Assembly (NCBI RefSeq): GCF_900104115.1
Contig: NZ_FNJM01000013.1
Location: 1 to 64,000 of the forward strand
Reading direction: 5' to 3'
DNA: 64,000 bases
Source: Clostridium gasigenes
GTDB taxonomy: Bacteria > Bacillota > Clostridia > Clostridiales > Clostridiaceae
The notes beneath the pieces were generated by a model, which did no database searches, had not been told where the DNA came from, and saw only the letters and a program-made list of their open reading frames with translations. Within the stretch, counting starts at the first letter, position 1, and each line of letters starts with the position of its first letter. Positions 7,912 to 16,559 of the stretch are shown piece after piece. The position numbers and the translations under genes are program-made.

Positions 7912-9207
7912 ATGAAATTTTATTTAAATGATCTTATTAAATTTATAAAAACAAATAAAAATATTTTCTCATTATCCTTATATTTTTTATTAGTAAGCAT
8001 ATTGTTTATTAGTTTCTTCTCTTTTCTATCTAAAACAACTAATAACTTTCTAGTTCCGTATTCATTCCCTAAGGAAAGTTATAATTACGAAGAAACTGCT
8101 AATGTTGGTACTTTTATTACTGATTCTAATGAAGATAGAAACACAAAGCTTTCATCTTATTTAAATGACTTTTTCTCTACAAGAAATCAAAGTTTTTTAA
8201 CTGGAAATGTAGAGAACCTTTATAAATTTTATGATTTATCTCATTCATATAGCAAATATTCACTGCATCACGAGTTTAAAAGAATAGCCTATCTTCGTGA
8301 TTTTGCAAATGAAAGAGGTATAATTTTTGAAGATATTACTTCAACCCCTTATATTAAAAATATACAAATTAATAATACTATAATTAAATTAGAGGTAGAT
8401 GAAACTTTTACTGTTACTTATATTTACCCAGAAAACCCTACTGTCAAAAACAAATTTTCTATTACATTAATTCACACTGAAGAATTGCAATCAATAGGTA
8501 GTGGCTTTACTATACAAAAAGATTACTATTTTGATTCTTTTGAAAATGCTTTAAAAAAATATAACTTTAATCTAACTGAAAAGGAACTTCCATTAACATC
8601 TTATAAAACATACAATATTAACTTTAATAGAAGAGCTTTAAACTTTAAAGAAAATAAAACCTACAATAGATCTGCTGCTGTTAAATATGCTGATAAATAT
8701 TCTGGAATATTAACTAATAAGGATTCTATCCAATATAACCCCTATTATTTTAATGCCTCCGCCCTTAGTTATGGGGGTAATTCCACTAATTTTGTATCCC
8801 AATGTCTAAGTGATAATGAAATGGGTGGTTCTCTAAAACAGGATAAAACTTGGTTTTACAATTCAAAAGATAGTAAAGCACCTAAAATAAGTGATGCTTG
8901 GATAAACCCTACAGAACTTAAAGATTATCTTATTTATACTAATAAAGGTTCCCTAGTTAAAAGTAGTGATATTCAAAACTTATTATCTGAAGTAACTGAT
9001 ACCGCCTCTCCATTTTTAAACTTACAAGCAGGTGATTTAATATTCTACAGCAAGGGGGATATCCCAGTATATTCATCTATTATTACAACTTTTGATTCTA
9101 ATGGTTACCCTTTAGTTAATTCCAATACTGTTAATAGATTTCATGTCCCCTTTGATTTAGGTTTTAGTGATGATGATATAACATTTCAATTAATTAGTAT
9201 TAATTGA
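7912..9207 (+). CDS. Membrane-anchored protein with a putative amidase domain (Amidase_6 type), catalytic Cys apparently replaced by Ser
   Basis: A 431-aa protein with an N-terminal transmembrane anchor at about residues 17-40 (FSLSLYFLLVSILFISFFSF). A long extracytoplasmic region follows (about 45-245). The C-terminal domain starts at YNRSAAVKYADKY (about 251) and resembles the putative amidase domain pfam12671, an NlpC/P60-like fold. In that family the catalytic cysteine normally sits in GGDCTNFxSQ; here the segment is GGNSTNFVSQC (288-298), with Ser291 at the expected position. Cys298 lies seven residues on. The protein is therefore either inactive, a binder of cell-wall material, or uses an alternative nucleophile. 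The start has AAGGAGG 10 nt upstream. It is a single gene with its own terminator. Confidence 0.75.
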   Translation: MKFYLNDLIKFIKTNKNIFSLSLYFLLVSILFISFFSFLSKTTNNFLVPYSFPKESYNYEETANVGTFITDSNEDRNTKLSSYLNDFFSTRNQSFLTGNVENLYKFYDLSHSYSKYSLHHEFKRIAYLRDFANERGIIFEDITSTPYIKNIQINNTIIKLEVDETFTVTYIYPENPTVKNKFSITLIHTEELQSIGSGFTIQKDYYFDSFENALKKYNFNLTEKELPLTSYKTYNINFNRRALNFKENKTYNRSAAVKYADKYSGILTNKDSIQYNPYYFNASALSYGGNSTNFVSQCLSDNEMGGSLKQDKTWFYNSKDSKAPKISDAWINPTELKDYLIYTNKGSLVKSSDIQNLLSEVTDTASPFLNLQAGDLIFYSKGDIPVYSSIITTFDSNGYPLVNSNTVNRFHVPFDLGFSDDDITFQLISIN

Positions 9208-9209
9208 AA

Positions 9210-9248
9210 AAAGGATATTGCAAAATAATTTTGCAATATCCTTTTTAA
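9210..9248. terminator. Bidirectional terminator between the amidase-like gene and the ula operon end
   Basis: A perfect 16-bp stem (AAAAAGGATATTGCAAAA with its complement) has an A-run on one side and a T-run on the other. It serves the plus-strand gene ending at 9207 and the minus-strand transaldolase ending at 9255. Confidence 0.9.
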
Positions 9249-9254
9249 ACTTAT

Positions 9255-9905
9255 TTATTTTTCTCCAAATGCCTTTTCATAATCTTCTACGAATTTTTTT
9301 ATTCCTCCATCTGTTAATGGATGCTTAACCATTTGAGTAATAACTCCATATGGAATTGTAGAAATATGTGATCCCGCTAGTGCAGCATCTAATACATGCA
9401 TTGGATTTCTTACACTTGCAGTTATAATTTCTGTTTCAATTCCATGAACTTCAAATATTTCTGATATTTGTCTAACTAAATCTGTTCCTGGGTTTCCTAT
9501 GTCATCTAATCTTCCTAAAAACGGACTAACATAACTAGCTCCTGCTCTTGATGCTAATAACCCTTGTAGAGGTGAGAATATTAATGTAACATTTGTCTTT
9601 ATTCCTTTTTCTGTTAATTGCTTTACAGCCTTTAATCCTTCCTCACACATTGGAATCTTAATAACTATATTTTTATGCATAGCTGCTAATTTGATTCCCT
9701 CTTCAACCATTTCTGTTGAATCTAGACTCATAACTTCTGCACTAATTGGACCATCTACAATTGAACAAATTTCATTTATAACTTCCTTTAAATCTCTTCC
9801 TTCTCTAGCTATTAGTGATGGATTAGTTGTAACTCCACATACTACACCTAGCTCGTTTGCTTTTCTTATTTCATCTATATTTGCTGTATCAATAAATATT
9901 TTCAT
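9255..9905 (-). CDS. tal: Transaldolase (small TAL type)
   Basis: A 216-aa class I aldolase-fold enzyme that transfers a dihydroxyacetone unit between sugar phosphates in the pentose phosphate pathway. The Schiff-base lysine is Lys83 (VIKIP). Two residues separate transaldolases from fructose-6-phosphate aldolases in this family. Here they are Glu57 (AEVMS, Gln in FSA) and Phe129 (VSPFLGR, Tyr in FSA), so transaldolase is favoured. ATG 9905 is the start; the GTG three codons upstream overlaps the GAGGAG RBS. It is the last gene of the ascorbate operon and works directly with the split transketolase upstream. Confidence 0.88.
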   Translation of the reverse strand: MKIFIDTANIDEIRKANELGVVCGVTTNPSLIAREGRDLKEVINEICSIVDGPISAEVMSLDSTEMVEEGIKLAAMHKNIVIKIPMCEEGLKAVKQLTEKGIKTNVTLIFSPLQGLLASRAGASYVSPFLGRLDDIGNPGTDLVRQISEIFEVHGIETEIITASVRNPMHVLDAALAGSHISTIPYGVITQMVKHPLTDGGIKKFVEDYEKAFGEK

Positions 9906-10011
9906 ACTATTCACTCCTCTTTCATCTTAAGATATCTCCAAAAAATAATTAATAATATTTTCTTTTGATTCTCTAATGTTTTCTACTATCTTAACTACCT
10001 TCTATATATAA

Positions 10012-10938
10012 TTAACCTAATAATTCCTTAACCTTAGTTATTATAGCTTCAGTTGTTAAATTATATTTTTCCATTAATTCATCTGGTGTACCTGATTGTC
10101 CAAACACATCATTTATTCCTATCATTTTTACTTTTGTTGGAATCTCATCGCATACAACTTGCGCTACCATAGCTCCAAGTCCACCTATTATTGAATGTTC
10201 TTCTGCTGTTATTATTGCCTTAGTTTCTCTTGCAGCCTTTATAATTATTTTTCTATCAATCGGCTTTATTGTTGATATATTTATAACTCTTACGTAAACT
10301 CCTTCAGCTTCTAATATACGTGAAGCTTCTATTGCTTTTTGAACCATCATTCCTGTTGCTATAACAGTTATGTCATTTCCTTTTCTAATCTCTACACCTT
10401 TTCCAATTTCAAATTTATAATTTTCATCAAAAATATCTTCAGTGTTACATCTACCAAATCTTAAATAAACTGGCCCATCAAATTTTGCTGCCGCTTTAGT
10501 TGCTTGCATAGCTTCTCTGTGATCTGCCGGAACTATTACTGTCATATTAGGAAGTGAAGTCATAAGGGCTATATCTTCAATTGATTGATGTGATCCCCCA
10601 TCTTCTCCCACTGTTATACCAGCGTGAGTTGCTGCTATTTTTACATTCATTTTAGGATAACAAATTGAATTTCTTATTATTTCAAAAGCTCTTCCTGTTG
10701 CAAACACTGCAAAGGTACTTGCAAATGGTATGTTTCCTACATTTGCAAAACCTGCTGCCATTCCCATTAAGTTTTGTTCTGCTATACCTGCATTAAAAAA
10801 TCTATCTTTAAATTGATTTTTGAAATCATTTGTCTTTGTTGATTTAGAAAGATCAGCATCTAGAACTACAACTTTTTCATTTTCTAATCCAAGTTCAACT
10901 AATGCCATTCCATATGATTCTCTTGTTGCCTTACCCAT
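10012..10938 (-). CDS. Transketolase, C-terminal subunit
   Basis: This 308-aa protein supplies the pyrimidine-binding and C-terminal domains of a split transketolase. Visible signatures are FNAGIAEQNLMGMAAGFA (contains the catalytic Glu that activates thiamine diphosphate), GITVGEDGGSHQSIEDIA and the C-terminal FGQSGTP-type segment. The partner N-terminal subunit is encoded 12 nt upstream, and the two are presumed to form one active heteromer. Its position in the ula operon points to processing of D-xylulose 5-phosphate. AGGAGG lies upstream of ATG 10938. A 97-nt gap separates it from transaldolase. Confidence 0.93.
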   Translation of the reverse strand: MGKATRESYGMALVELGLENEKVVVLDADLSKSTKTNDFKNQFKDRFFNAGIAEQNLMGMAAGFANVGNIPFASTFAVFATGRAFEIIRNSICYPKMNVKIAATHAGITVGEDGGSHQSIEDIALMTSLPNMTVIVPADHREAMQATKAAAKFDGPVYLRFGRCNTEDIFDENYKFEIGKGVEIRKGNDITVIATGMMVQKAIEASRILEAEGVYVRVINISTIKPIDRKIIIKAARETKAIITAEEHSIIGGLGAMVAQVVCDEIPTKVKMIGINDVFGQSGTPDELMEKYNLTTEAIITKVKELLG

Positions 10939-10950
10939 TATTAATACCTC

Positions 10951-11763
10951 CTAGTTAGCAATTTCCATTAATGCTTTTTCTTTTTGTTCTAAGGTAGGTG
11001 CTTGTCCGTGCCATCCTGCTTGATTTTCCATAAAGCTAACGCCTTTACCTTTTACAGTTTTTGCAATTATTACACTTGGCTTTCCTTTAACTTCTGATAT
11101 TTTATTAAATGCTTCATGAAGTTTTTCGTAGTCATGTCCATCACAAGTAACTACATTCCATCCAAAGCTTTCAAATTTCTTATCTATTGGACTTATTCCC
11201 ATTACTTCTTCATTATTTCCGTCAATTTGAAGTCCATTATAATCTATAATTGCAACTAAGTTATCTAGTTTATAGTGAGCTGCTGCCATTGATGCTTCCC
11301 AAACTAGCCCTTCTTGTAACTCTCCATCTCCTAAAATTGTATATATCTTTGCTGGATTTTTTTGATATCTAAGCCCTAAAGCCATTCCAACAGCATTTGA
11401 TATTCCTTGACCTAAAGATCCTGTTGAAACATCAACCCCTGGAATATTTTTAGAATCAGGATGTCCTTGCAACAAAGCTCCTATTTTTCTTAAGTTCTTA
11501 AGCTCTGATTTTTCGAAGAATCCCTTTTCTGCTAATACTGAATATAGTGCTGGAGCTGCATGCCCTTTACTTAAAACAAATCTATCTCTTTCATTATATT
11601 TAGGATTATTTACATCAATATTCATTTTTTCATAATATAAATAAGTAATTATATCTGAGCAAGATAATGATCCACCTGGATGTCCTGATTTTGCTTCATA
11701 AATCATTTCTATAATATTTTTCTTAACATCTTTTGATACAGATATTAAATGTTCCTTATTCAT
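10951..11763 (-). CDS. Transketolase, N-terminal subunit
   Basis: This 270-aa subunit carries the thiamine-pyrophosphate-binding domain of transketolase. Signatures are SGHPGGSLS (26-34), LSKGHAAPALY, and the diphosphate/Mg motif GDGELQEG (about 146-153) followed by IIDYN. Start choice: an ORF runs to 11775, but ATG 11763 is preceded by GGTGAATAGA, and the protein then begins MNKEHLISVSKDVKK as in relatives. The RBS is weak compared with the neighbours. The gene follows ulaE by 36 nt and precedes the C-terminal subunit by 12 nt, so co-transcription is nearly certain. Confidence 0.92.
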   Translation of the reverse strand: MNKEHLISVSKDVKKNIIEMIYEAKSGHPGGSLSCSDIITYLYYEKMNIDVNNPKYNERDRFVLSKGHAAPALYSVLAEKGFFEKSELKNLRKIGALLQGHPDSKNIPGVDVSTGSLGQGISNAVGMALGLRYQKNPAKIYTILGDGELQEGLVWEASMAAAHYKLDNLVAIIDYNGLQIDGNNEEVMGISPIDKKFESFGWNVVTCDGHDYEKLHEAFNKISEVKGKPSVIIAKTVKGKGVSFMENQAGWHGQAPTLEQKEKALMEIAN

Positions 11764-11799
11764 TCTATTCACCAACCAATCAAATATTTTTTCATTATA

Positions 11800-12645
11800 T
11801 TATTGTTCTATTACAGTAAATTTTTCATCCATGAATTTTCTTGTATCCTTAATAATATCTTTCCAGTTTTCATTTCCAACATACCAAAACTCTGCTGTAA
11901 ATTTTCTTACTCCAAGATCCCAAGATGTTCTTATTATTTCTTCAAAATTAACATGACCTGTTCCAAATGGAATTTCTCTAAACTTTCCAGGTACAGTTTC
12001 TTTTAAATGAACAGCAGAAAGGTGTCCTTTTCCTGTTTTAAAATCATCAACTGCTGATGTTCCATAACTTAATGTTGCATTCATTACATTTCCGCAATCT
12101 GGGTAAACCTGCAAGTATGGAGAGTTAACTAAGTTAACATATTTCATAGCTTTTTCAACAGTATTCATAAACTCTGTTTCCATAGTTTCAAAAGCAAGAA
12201 TTACACCTTTTTTAGCTGCCATTTCTACTGATCTTTTTAAGTTTTCTTCAAAATACTTTCTTGTTTGTTCGTTACCTTCTTCATAATAAACATCATATCC
12301 AGCAATTTGAATTATTCTAATTCCTAAATCCCAAGCTAACTCTATTGCCTTTTCCATTATTTCTATGCCTCTATTTCTAGTGGCTTCATCTAAACTACCT
12401 AATGGATATTTTCTATGTCCACTTAAACACATTGTTCTTATTGGAACTCCTACTGTAAACATAATATCTACAAGTGCTTTTCTTTCTTCTTTAGTCATGT
12501 CTAGCCTAGCTAATTTTTCATCAGTTTCATCTATGCTAACCTCTACAAAATCAAATCCACATTCTTTTGCACAAGTAAGTTTTTCACTCCAATTTAATGT
12601 ATTTGGCATAGATTTTTCATATAATCCTAATGTATAATTCTTCAT
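11800..12645 (-). CDS. ulaE: L-xylulose-5-phosphate 3-epimerase (UlaE/SgbU-like)
   Basis: A 281-aa xylose-isomerase-like TIM barrel that converts L-xylulose 5-phosphate to L-ribulose 5-phosphate in ascorbate catabolism. Family features include the N-terminal YTLGLYEKSMP, the LSGHRKYPLGS segment, EETME-type metal-ligand region (LAFETMETEFMNT), YPDCGN, HLKETVPGKFREIPFGTGHV and a C-terminal AEFWYVG. The length matches UlaE (about 284 aa). AGGGAGAT precedes ATG 12645. The preceding gene, ulaF, ends 20 nt upstream and catalyses the next step. Confidence 0.93.
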   Translation of the reverse strand: MKNYTLGLYEKSMPNTLNWSEKLTCAKECGFDFVEVSIDETDEKLARLDMTKEERKALVDIMFTVGVPIRTMCLSGHRKYPLGSLDEATRNRGIEIMEKAIELAWDLGIRIIQIAGYDVYYEEGNEQTRKYFEENLKRSVEMAAKKGVILAFETMETEFMNTVEKAMKYVNLVNSPYLQVYPDCGNVMNATLSYGTSAVDDFKTGKGHLSAVHLKETVPGKFREIPFGTGHVNFEEIIRTSWDLGVRKFTAEFWYVGNENWKDIIKDTRKFMDEKFTVIEQ

Positions 12646-12665
12646 AATCTATCTCCCTTATAACA

Positions 12666-13355
12666 CTATTGTCCATAATAAGCGTTTGGACCATGCTTTC
12701 TCATAAAGTGCTTATTCATTAATTCTTCTGGCATTGCTTCTATTGTTTGTCTTGATAAAATTTCTGTATTCCACGCCATCATTGCAACTTCTTCTAAAAC
12801 AACTGCATTATGAACCGCCTCTAGAGGATCTTTCCCCCATGAAAATGGACCATGGTTTTTAACTAAAACAGCTGGTACCTGTGATGGATTTAAATTTTTA
12901 AATGTATCAACTATAACTCCACCAGTATTATACTCATAGTTTTCCTCTATTTCCGACTTTGTCATATCTCTTGTACAAGGGATTTCATTATAAAAATAAT
13001 CTGCTTGAGTTGTTCCATAAGGTACAATGCTTCTTCCAGCCTGAGAGAAAATCGTTGCCCACCTTGAGTGAGTATGAACAATCCCACCAATTTCACTAAA
13101 TTCTTTATATAGTTTCACATGTGTTTGTGTATCTGATGATGGTTTGTACTTTCCTTCTACTACATTACCTTCAAGATCTACTACTACCATATCCTCAGGT
13201 CCCATAACTTCATAATCTACACCAGATGGTTTAATTACTACTAACCCAAGTTCCCTATTTATTCCGGATACATTTCCCCAAGTAAAAGTTACTAAATTAT
13301 ATTTTGGAAGCAACATATTTGCCTCGTAAACTTCTTTTTTTAATTCTTCTAACAT
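12666..13355 (-). CDS. ulaF: L-ribulose-5-phosphate 4-epimerase
   Basis: A 229-aa class II aldolase/adducin-family epimerase that interconverts L-ribulose 5-phosphate and D-xylulose 5-phosphate. Zn-binding and active-site signatures are visible: [45 protein letters not shown] (Zn histidines) and [10 protein letters not shown]. The start is ATG 13355, directly after GGAGGGATAGGT; an upstream TTG at 13445 would add 30 residues absent from the family. Length agrees with E. coli UlaF/AraD. The 5' leader of this gene contains the two-copy 71-bp repeat. Confidence 0.94.
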   Translation of the reverse strand: MLEELKKEVYEANMLLPKYNLVTFTWGNVSGINRELGLVVIKPSGVDYEVMGPEDMVVVDLEGNVVEGKYKPSSDTQTHVKLYKEFSEIGGIVHTHSRWATIFSQAGRSIVPYGTTQADYFYNEIPCTRDMTKSEIEENYEYNTGGVIVDTFKNLNPSQVPAVLVKNHGPFSWGKDPLEAVHNAVVLEEVAMMAWNTEILSRQTIEAMPEELMNKHFMRKHGPNAYYGQ

Positions 13356-13448
13356 ACCTATCCCTCCATCTATTTGATTTTTAGATAAAAAGTGGAGTAT
13401 GGAGTTTTTATTTAATTCCCCATACTCATTATATTTATTTTTCAACTA

Positions 13449-13582
13449 AAACTCCTTCTCATATTCATTCGAATGAGTAAGTTCGCCTTGCCAAATATAA
13501 AATTTGGAGGCAATATCTGAAACTCCTTCTCATGTTCATTCGAATGAGTAAGTTCGCCTTGCCAAATGTAAAATTTGGAGGC
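13449..13582 (-). repeat. Tandem duplication with 71-bp period between the propeller gene and ulaF
   Basis: Two 63-nt copies (13449-13511 and 13520-13582) differ at only two positions. Read on the minus strand, each copy contains a CCAAAT...ATTTGG hairpin, the palindrome CATTCGAATG, and an AAGGAG just before the copy end. One minus-strand frame is open through both copies after the preceding stop and encodes two near-identical peptides (ASKFYIWQGELTHSNE-type). The repeat begins immediately after the TAA of the upstream gene. I believe similar short repeats occur elsewhere in clostridial genomes, but that is from memory. Confidence 0.85.
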
Positions 13583-14617
13583 TTACTTAACTATATATAG
13601 TGCCGCTTCTCCTAGTTCTCTGTTTGCTGATATTATAATATCTCTGTCTTCTTCATTTATAACTGCTACATTGCTTGGCCCAATACCCGCTTCTATAACT
13701 TCTGTTTTAAATGTAAGTTTTTCTTTGTCATCGCATTGAATAACAAATAATTCTTTTTCATTTCTTCTATATCCACCAATTATGCTTGGTATCCCTCTTA
13801 ATTTACCACCCCAGACTACATGTCCAAAATCCATTTCTTTAGGGTACTTGTACACAACTTTATATTCTCCATCAATTTTTTTATTTATTAAGAAGTTTCC
13901 ACCATGGAATTCTTCTATTGTTACTAATTCATCCACACCATCTCCGTCTATATCCACAACTGCAATGTCACTAACTGGCTTATTCATTATTTGTTCTATC
14001 TTCCACTCTTCTTTGCATGTTTGTGGAGGAGTTACAACAAATACACCTTCTTCACAAGTTACTAATCCAGCCATTACATTATTCCAAGTTGCTCTACAAT
14101 ATCCGTGATTCTTAGTTAAGCCTTCTTTTATGATTTCTAGTTTAATTGGTTCATTTAAATCCTCTGGTATTTCACCTACATATATTTTACCTGGGTTTGA
14201 CCAATCTTCTTTAAACTCCTTTGTTGTACAAAGAGTTGCACCTAAGAAATAGTTTTTACCATTAGCTTGTAATATGTCAAATCTATGAACATATGGTAAC
14301 TTAAATAATGTTTTTACATCCCAAGTTCCACCCTCCACTGGTTTTGCCCATACTATTGTTGCATTTTCTGATTGGAAAGTTGGAAAGAAGTTTTGTACTG
14401 CTAAAAAATCTCCATTTTTTCCTGGTACAGATACCATTGACATTGTTCCACCAGGGCCATCCCATACAGTACTTTGCTTAAAATCTTCTCCAGTATAGCT
14501 ATAACAAGCACCTTCACCTTCTGTTGCTAATAATATATTTCTTTCTCCATTTACCATAGTGCTACTAGTTGCATAACATCTATGTAAATTTGTTAAAACT
14601 TTCTTTTCAAATTTCAT
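13583..14617 (-). CDS. Beta-propeller-like (FG-GAP/VCBS-type) protein in the ascorbate operon, function unknown
   Basis: A 344-aa protein without signal peptide or membrane segment, so cytosolic. It shows repeated beta-rich blades and one clear calcium-type FG-GAP loop, VVDIDGDGVDEL (about 218-229). Histidines recur at similar blade positions (His12; YVHRF; NHGYC; EFHGG; FGHVV), suggesting a central metal site as in some propeller lyases; this is inference. It lies between ulaB and ulaF, the region where an ulaD-type decarboxylase would be expected, and no ulaD is present in the window. GGAGG precedes ATG 14617. It may catalyse or assist a step in ascorbate or dehydroascorbate breakdown, but no family with known activity can be assigned from sequence alone. 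Confidence 0.7.
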   Translation of the reverse strand: MKFEKKVLTNLHRCYATSSTMVNGERNILLATEGEGACYSYTGEDFKQSTVWDGPGGTMSMVSVPGKNGDFLAVQNFFPTFQSENATIVWAKPVEGGTWDVKTLFKLPYVHRFDILQANGKNYFLGATLCTTKEFKEDWSNPGKIYVGEIPEDLNEPIKLEIIKEGLTKNHGYCRATWNNVMAGLVTCEEGVFVVTPPQTCKEEWKIEQIMNKPVSDIAVVDIDGDGVDELVTIEEFHGGNFLINKKIDGEYKVVYKYPKEMDFGHVVWGGKLRGIPSIIGGYRRNEKELFVIQCDDKEKLTFKTEVIEAGIGPSNVAVINEEDRDIIISANRELGEAALYIVK

Positions 14618-14641
14618 AATTTATTTCCTCCAATATGTTAA

Positions 14642-14697
14642 AGGATATTCAAATAAATAGAAAGTCAGTATGCCAGTCTATTTATTTGAATGTCTCT
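14642..14697. repeat. Strong intercistronic palindrome between ulaB and the propeller gene
   Basis: A perfect 14-bp inverted repeat, ATTCAAATAAATAG (14647-14660) with its complement (14678-14691), loop 17 nt. It starts right after the ulaB stop. Layout and AAATAAATA core resemble the dispersed palindromes. There is no T-run on the minus strand, so it looks more like an mRNA-stability or processing element than a terminator. Confidence 0.7.
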
Positions 14698-14699
14698 AC

Positions 14700-14993
14700 C
14701 TATTTTTTATTTACTATATGTTCTACAATTTTTTGTTCTATTTCCTGTTCTGATAAAAGATTTTTTAACCCTATAACAATTGTTCCACCATCTTCTGCTC
14801 TCTTAAAGTTTGATTTTAAGGCTTCTGAACAAAATACTACATCATAACCTGAGGCTTGGCTTTTTGCTTCTCCAATACTTGTATGGTGAATTGATACCTC
14901 TATTTCAAGTTTCTTGAAAATTTTTGCTATCTTCATTTTTATTATTTGACTTGATCCCATCCCATTTCCACAAGCTGCTATTACTTTTAACAT
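14700..14993 (-). CDS. ulaB: PTS ascorbate-specific EIIB component
   Basis: A 97-aa cytosolic EIIB of the ascorbate-galactitol PTS superfamily, which passes phosphate from EIIA to the incoming L-ascorbate. The phosphocysteine is Cys8 in AACGNGMGSSQ, with the Rossmann-like IIB fold (YDVVFCSEAL, GGTIVIGLKN) following. Length is standard. AGGGGGA precedes ATG 14993. It lies 60 nt after ulaA and belongs to the ulaC-ulaA-ulaB set. Confidence 0.95.
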   Translation of the reverse strand: MLKVIAACGNGMGSSQIIKMKIAKIFKKLEIEVSIHHTSIGEAKSQASGYDVVFCSEALKSNFKRAEDGGTIVIGLKNLLSEQEIEQKIVEHIVNKK

Positions 14994-15053
14994 TTGTATT
15001 TCCCCCTTAATTTTTAATATTTAAAATATTATTATATTTATGTTTCCATATTA

Positions 15054-16511
15054 TTATTTATTTCCTAAACCTTCGCTAATATACTCGTCATAGTTTTCTG
15101 CTATCTTGAAATAACCCTTTTTATTTTTTCTATATTGTAATTGTGGTATAAGTAGTAATGCTACAATTGCAATTCCTACACCTACATATTGTAGTTTATT
15201 CATTAACACTCCAATTATTGGCCATATTGTGGCGAAATCGAAGTTTCCATGCCATCCACCATATTGTGCTAATTGGAAGTAATGTGCTGCAAAAGCTCCG
15301 CCTAATACTTGAATAACCCCAGCTGCAATTGGTATAATCATTGCTGCTCTTAATCCACCTTTTTTATTAGCAAATACTGCAAATGTTGCATTATCAAAGA
15401 ATAATGGTACGAATCCTGATATTATTAGTACTGGACTTTTAAATACTATTAATCCTAAAATTGCTACGAATTGACCTATTGCTCCGAATAAGAATCCTAT
15501 TGTTACTGCATTTGAAGGACCAAATCCATAAACTGCTGCACAGTCAACTGCTGGCATTGAACCTGGTAATATTTTGTTTGAAATACCTTGGAAAGATTCT
15601 GTAAGTTCTGCAACGAACATTCTAACTCCAAGTTGTAATATGCTTAAATAAACTGCAAAGTTTAATGATTTTTCAACTATATAGAACCCAAAGTTTCTAT
15701 TTGGACTAAAGCCCTTATCTATTTCATGTAATAAATCAGGTCCTAATATTGTCATTATTATTCCAAAGAAGAACATCATCAATATACCTGTTGCTACAAC
15801 GTTATCACTAAATATTGATAAGAAACCTGGCAACTTAAGATCTTCTATTGTTTTTTCTTTATTTCCTATTTTTCCTGCAATTTTATCTGTTAACCAAACA
15901 CCAAACATTTGTTGATGTCCAATTGCGAATCCACCACCCTCAGTTAACTCTTGGCAAGCTTCAACTGTAAGGTTAGAAGCTACTGCCCAATAAGTTCCTA
16001 ATAACAACCCAAGCATAACTACTACTTTAGTATCTTGAAGATTTGGGAATGCGAAGAATACTAACCATAAAGCTGTTGCTGATTGTTGAACCATTACATG
16101 GCCTGTAATAAATACTGTTCTAATCTTAGTAAACTTTCTAAATAAAACCAAACCTATATTGAACATAAATGCAACTAGTAAAACTATCATCATCATTGAG
16201 AATGATTTTCCTGCATTTTCAATTGCTGTTTGTGCTGCTGTTTGTCCAAAATATGGATCAATTACTGCTGCGGTTAAATTAAACCGATCTTTCAACCCCG
16301 CTAATATAGGTCTAAAGTTACCTACAAGTCCTGAAGCTGCTACATTAAGAATTAAGTACCCAACAGTTGCTTTTATGAAGCCTGCAAATGCTTCATGTAG
16401 AGGTCTTTTTAATAATAAGTATCCGAATAATACAATAAATCCCATGAAGAATGCCGGATTAGTTAATATATTTATTTGGAAAAATTCCCATATTTTTAAA
16501 ACAATGTTCAT
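15054..16511 (-). CDS. ulaA: PTS ascorbate-specific EIIC permease
   Basis: A 485-aa polytopic inner-membrane protein that translocates L-ascorbate with phosphorylation to ascorbate 6-phosphate. It has about ten or more hydrophobic segments, starting with FMGFIVLFGYLLL. UlaA-type landmarks include GHVMVQQSATALW, EGGGFAIGHQQMFGVWLTDK and a GFVPLFFDNATFAVFANKKGG region. Length fits UlaA/SgaT. AAGGGGGA precedes ATG 16511. The gene lies between the EIIA and EIIB genes. Confidence 0.95.
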   Translation of the reverse strand: MNIVLKIWEFFQINILTNPAFFMGFIVLFGYLLLKRPLHEAFAGFIKATVGYLILNVAASGLVGNFRPILAGLKDRFNLTAAVIDPYFGQTAAQTAIENAGKSFSMMMIVLLVAFMFNIGLVLFRKFTKIRTVFITGHVMVQQSATALWLVFFAFPNLQDTKVVVMLGLLLGTYWAVASNLTVEACQELTEGGGFAIGHQQMFGVWLTDKIAGKIGNKEKTIEDLKLPGFLSIFSDNVVATGILMMFFFGIIMTILGPDLLHEIDKGFSPNRNFGFYIVEKSLNFAVYLSILQLGVRMFVAELTESFQGISNKILPGSMPAVDCAAVYGFGPSNAVTIGFLFGAIGQFVAILGLIVFKSPVLIISGFVPLFFDNATFAVFANKKGGLRAAMIIPIAAGVIQVLGGAFAAHYFQLAQYGGWHGNFDFATIWPIIGVLMNKLQYVGVGIAIVALLLIPQLQYRKNKKGYFKIAENYDEYISEGLGNK

Positions 16512-16559
16512 TTTAATTAATCCCCCTTAACATTTTGATATTTATCAATTCCTAAAAGG

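Noticed and set aside
9255-9905. Fructose-6-phosphate aldolase
   Set aside because: Glu57 and Phe129 are transaldolase-type residues; FSA has Gln and Tyr there.
11749-12006. Plus-strand open frames opposite the ula operon and other genes
   Set aside because: They are antisense shadows of well-supported minus-strand genes and have no RBS or family resemblance.
13355-13445. 30-residue N-terminal extension of UlaF
   Set aside because: It begins with TTG without an RBS, lies in a structured leader, and is absent from the family.
13449-13582. CRISPR array
   Set aside because: Only two copies with an 8-nt gap; no spacers, no cas genes; it is a tandem repeat.
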